64,000 bases of DNA, from the NCBI RefSeq assembly GCF_014646275.1, contig NZ_BMND01000002.1, forward strand, positions 463,727 through 527,726, written 5' to 3'. The notes below the pieces were generated by a model. The model saw only the letters and a list, made by a program, of their open reading frames with translations, made no database searches and had not been told where the DNA came from. The DNA is from Streptomyces kronopolitis. GTDB lineage: Bacteria; Actinomycetota; Actinomycetes; Streptomycetales; Streptomycetaceae. This document shows, piece by piece, positions 62,025-64,000 of the stretch. Each line of letters opens with the position of its first letter. Positions within the stretch are counted from its first letter, which is position 1. The position numbers and the translations under genes are program-made.

Positions 62025-63263
62025 TCAGTTGCCCACGCGGCGGCGCAGGTCCTGGAAGGCCGTGTAGTTGGCGATGACCTCGATCCGTCCGGGCGGGGCC
62101 ATCCGCGCCGCCTCGTCGAGGTTCTCGCACACATGGAAGTCGAGTCCCGCGACCTCCAGGCGCACCGCGAGGTCCAGCTTGCGGTCGCCCAGCACGAAGA
62201 GCGGGTGCCCGGCCAGCCGGGTGTAGTCGACGTCCCACAGCCACGAGGTGTCGGTGCCGTCCGCGCCCCGCGCGTTCACCGACATGATCACCGGGGTCGG
62301 CGGCGGGTCGATCAGCGAGAACGTCTCCAGCCAGCCGGCCGGGTTCTTCGCCAGCAGCAGCCGCAGGTCGCGGTCCATGAACGAGACCACGTCATAGCGC
62401 CCGGCCACCGCCTGCACCGAGAACATCCGCTCCAGGGCCACCTGCGGCGGCACCCCGAAGGTGGCGGCGACCGCGGCGGACGTGGTGGCGTTCGCCTTGT
62501 TGGCGCGCCCCGGCAGCTGGAGCTTGATCGGCCAGGCACTGCCGTGCGGATCGAGCACATGATCGCCGGACAGCGCCCAGCTGGGCGTGGGGCGGCGGAA
62601 GCCGCACTCGCCGCAGAACCAGTCCTCGCCCGGCCGCTGCATCACACCACCGCACGAGGGGCAGGACCAGGCATCGTCCTTCCACTCCTGGCCGGCCGCG
62701 ACCCACACCACGTTCGCGGACGACGAGGCCGCCCACACGATCAGCGGGTCGTCCGCGTTGGCGATGATCAGCGCCTTGGAGCCGGCCAGGCCCTCGCGCC
62801 AGTGCTCGGCCAGCATCCGGGTCTCCGCGGCGCGGTCGAGCTGGTCGCGCGAGAGGTTCAGCAGCGCTATGGCCTTCGGCGTGACATCGCGTGCCACGCC
62901 GGCGAGGTACTTCTCGTCCACCTCGATGACGCCGTACTTGGCGTCCGACCCGCCGGCCAGCGCCGAGGTGATACCGGCCGGCATGTTGGCGCCGAGCGCG
63001 TTGGAGACCACCGGGCCGCTGGCCCGCAGCGCCTCGGCGATCAGCCGGGTCGTGGTCGTCTTGCCGTTCGTCGCCGACACCAGGATCACGTCCAGGTGCC
63101 CGGCCAGCCGCGCGAGCAGGTCGGGGTCGAGCTTGAGCGCCACCCGGCCACCGATCACCGATCCGCTGCCGCGGCCCGCCGCGCGCGATACCGCCGCCGC
63201 GGCCTTGCCCGCCGTCACGGCCAGCTTGGCCCGCGGCGACAGCGGCTCCGTGTTGCCTGCCAT
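62025..63263 (-). CDS. murT: Lipid II isoglutaminyl synthase, ligase subunit MurT
   Basis: A 412-residue Mur-ligase-like ATPase. P-loop VSATNGKTTTTRLIAEAL; a zinc ribbon inserted in the central domain (Cys201, 204, 217, 220: CPSC and CGEC), a hallmark of MurT; then GRANKANATTSAAVAATFG, the DUF1727 domain and YTRLAGHPLFVLG. With GatD it makes isoglutamine in the stem peptide. ATG 63263 was chosen over the upstream frame to 63284. Confidence 0.96.
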   Translation of the reverse strand: MAGNTEPLSPRAKLAVTAGKAAAAVSRAAGRGSGSVIGGRVALKLDPDLLARLAGHLDVILVSATNGKTTTTRLIAEALRASGPVVSNALGANMPAGITSALAGGSDAKYGVIEVDEKYLAGVARDVTPKAIALLNLSRDQLDRAAETRMLAEHWREGLAGSKALIIANADDPLIVWAASSSANVVWVAAGQEWKDDAWSCPSCGGVMQRPGEDWFCGECGFRRPTPSWALSGDHVLDPHGSAWPIKLQLPGRANKANATTSAAVAATFGVPPQVALERMFSVQAVAGRYDVVSFMDRDLRLLLAKNPAGWLETFSLIDPPPTPVIMSVNARGADGTDTSWLWDVDYTRLAGHPLFVLGDRKLDLAVRLEVAGLDFHVCENLDEAARMAPPGRIEVIANYTAFQDLRRRVGN

Positions 63264-63448
63264 CGTCCTTGATCCTCCTTGCATCCGGCGCCCCCCTGCC
63301 GTACCGCTGCCGGTGGAACGCCTCCTCCGCAGCCGATGACCGGCCGGGGCTTCGGTCGGGGATCAGCCTATCGAGATCCGGCGGTGGGCCCGAACCCCGC
63401 CACCCGTGCGGCGACATCCGATGCGGCCCTGGCCGTACCCTTACCCCC

Positions 63449-64000
63449 ATGCCTTCCCGCACCATCCAGGGCAGTTCCGGACGTGTCCACCCCCTGCGCC
63501 TGCTCGGCGACCCGGCCCTGACCGAGCCCTGCCAGGAGGTCACCGCCTTCGACGGTGCGCTCCGGCAACTGGTCGAGGACATGTTCGCGACGATGTACGC
63601 CGCGCAGGGCGTGGGCCTGGCCGCCAACCAGATCGGCGTGCCGCTGCGGGTCTTCGTCTACGACTGCCCCGACGACGAGGACCGCCGGCACCTCGGCCAC
63701 CTGGTCAACCCCCGGCTCGTCGAGGCGGACGGCCCGGTCTTCCGCGGCCCCGAGGGCTGCCTGTCGCTCCCGGGCATCGAGGCCGGCACCCCGCGCCACG
63801 ACCGCACCGTCGTGACCGGGGCCGATGCCGGCGGCGAGCCCCGGACGGTGACCGGCACCGGCTTCTTCGCCCGCTGCCTGCAGCACGAGTGCGACCACCT
63901 CGACGGCGGTCTGTACGTCGACCACCTCACCGGGCTGCGCCGGCGCCGGGCGCTGCGGGCGGCGGCCCGGGCCCCGTGGGCCGCGGCGGCGGAGGTCGCC
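63449..64000 (+). CDS. def: Peptide deformylase (3' end outside window)
   Basis: At least 184 residues without a stop. All three motifs are present: GVGLAANQIG, EGCLSLPG and QHECDHLDG, which bind the iron or zinc that removes the N-formyl group from nascent proteins. The sequence after the last motif (GLRRRRALRAAARAP) is basic and Ala-rich and runs off the window. Divergent from murT. Confidence 0.95.
   Translation, partial: MPSRTIQGSSGRVHPLRLLGDPALTEPCQEVTAFDGALRQLVEDMFATMYAAQGVGLAANQIGVPLRVFVYDCPDDEDRRHLGHLVNPRLVEADGPVFRGPEGCLSLPGIEAGTPRHDRTVVTGADAGGEPRTVTGTGFFARCLQHECDHLDGGLYVDHLTGLRRRRALRAAARAPWAAAAEVA

Overview
This 64 kb window is high-GC actinobacterial DNA and almost certainly a Streptomyces chromosome. 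The signs are the GC-rich third codon positions, frequent GTG and TTG starts, a chaplin, a subtilisin-inhibitor-like (SSI) protein, many secreted hydrolases, an actinobacterial c-di-AMP riboswitch and a rare TTA codon. I read about 64 protein genes; the first (cytochrome P450) and last (peptide deformylase) are cut by the window edges. I see no rRNA, tRNA, insertion sequence, prophage or CRISPR array. Most of the window looks like conserved chromosome rather than a recent island.

Layout. 1-9 kb: end of a P450, an enoyl-CoA hydratase-like gene, two left-handed beta-helix proteins, a divergent EamA transporter/XRE-cupin regulator pair, a YbaK-type deacylase, a CoA-binding protein, a solitary type VII secretion-associated protein, an IMPACT-family protein and an APC permease. 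9-14 kb: an unusual short chaplin, then sbcD-sbcC. 14-25 kb: an ATP-grasp/GNAT fusion, a DUF885 peptidase, a membrane-ACT-GNAT fusion, a Tat-exported PhoD phosphatase with a PHO-box-like site, a glyoxalase-fold protein, an alpha/beta hydrolase, and GntR and ROK regulators. 25-34 kb: an MFS exporter coupled to a secreted phosphoesterase, purB-mug, a GDSL esterase, two overlapping CNNM/CBS membrane proteins and a GNAT. 34-36 kb: a CAP-domain envelope protein behind a long structured leader, and a toxin-antitoxin-like pair with a degenerate Fic motif.

36-42 kb is the biotin locus: bioB-bioA-bioD on the minus strand and bioF divergent. It is followed by a LysR/LysE pair, an NlpC/P60 hydrolase under a c-di-AMP riboswitch, an accessory ClpP facing a Phd/YefM antitoxin across a palindromic operator, and a secreted M28 aminopeptidase. 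46.7-51.4 kb is a complete urease operon, ureABCFGD. 51.4-53.6 kb holds a compact operon of three Roadblock/LC7 proteins and one DUF4388-like protein, with no GTPase or kinase gene beside it. 54-64 kb: a secreted tripeptidyl aminopeptidase, a PlsC-like acyltransferase, a GCAGCCC tandem repeat, a secreted beta-barrel-like protein, an SSI-family inhibitor with a predicted Arg P1, a CtaG-like protein, pfkA, the lipid II amidation pair murT-gatD, and def.

Themes are envelope biology (chaplin, CAP, NlpC/P60, MurT/GatD, secreted peptidases and their inhibitor) and regulation. Strong intrinsic hairpins punctuate many gene ends. The least explained items are the three-Roadblock operon, the structured leader upstream of the CAP gene, the degenerate-Fic module and the chaplin with a His/Lys/Arg tail.
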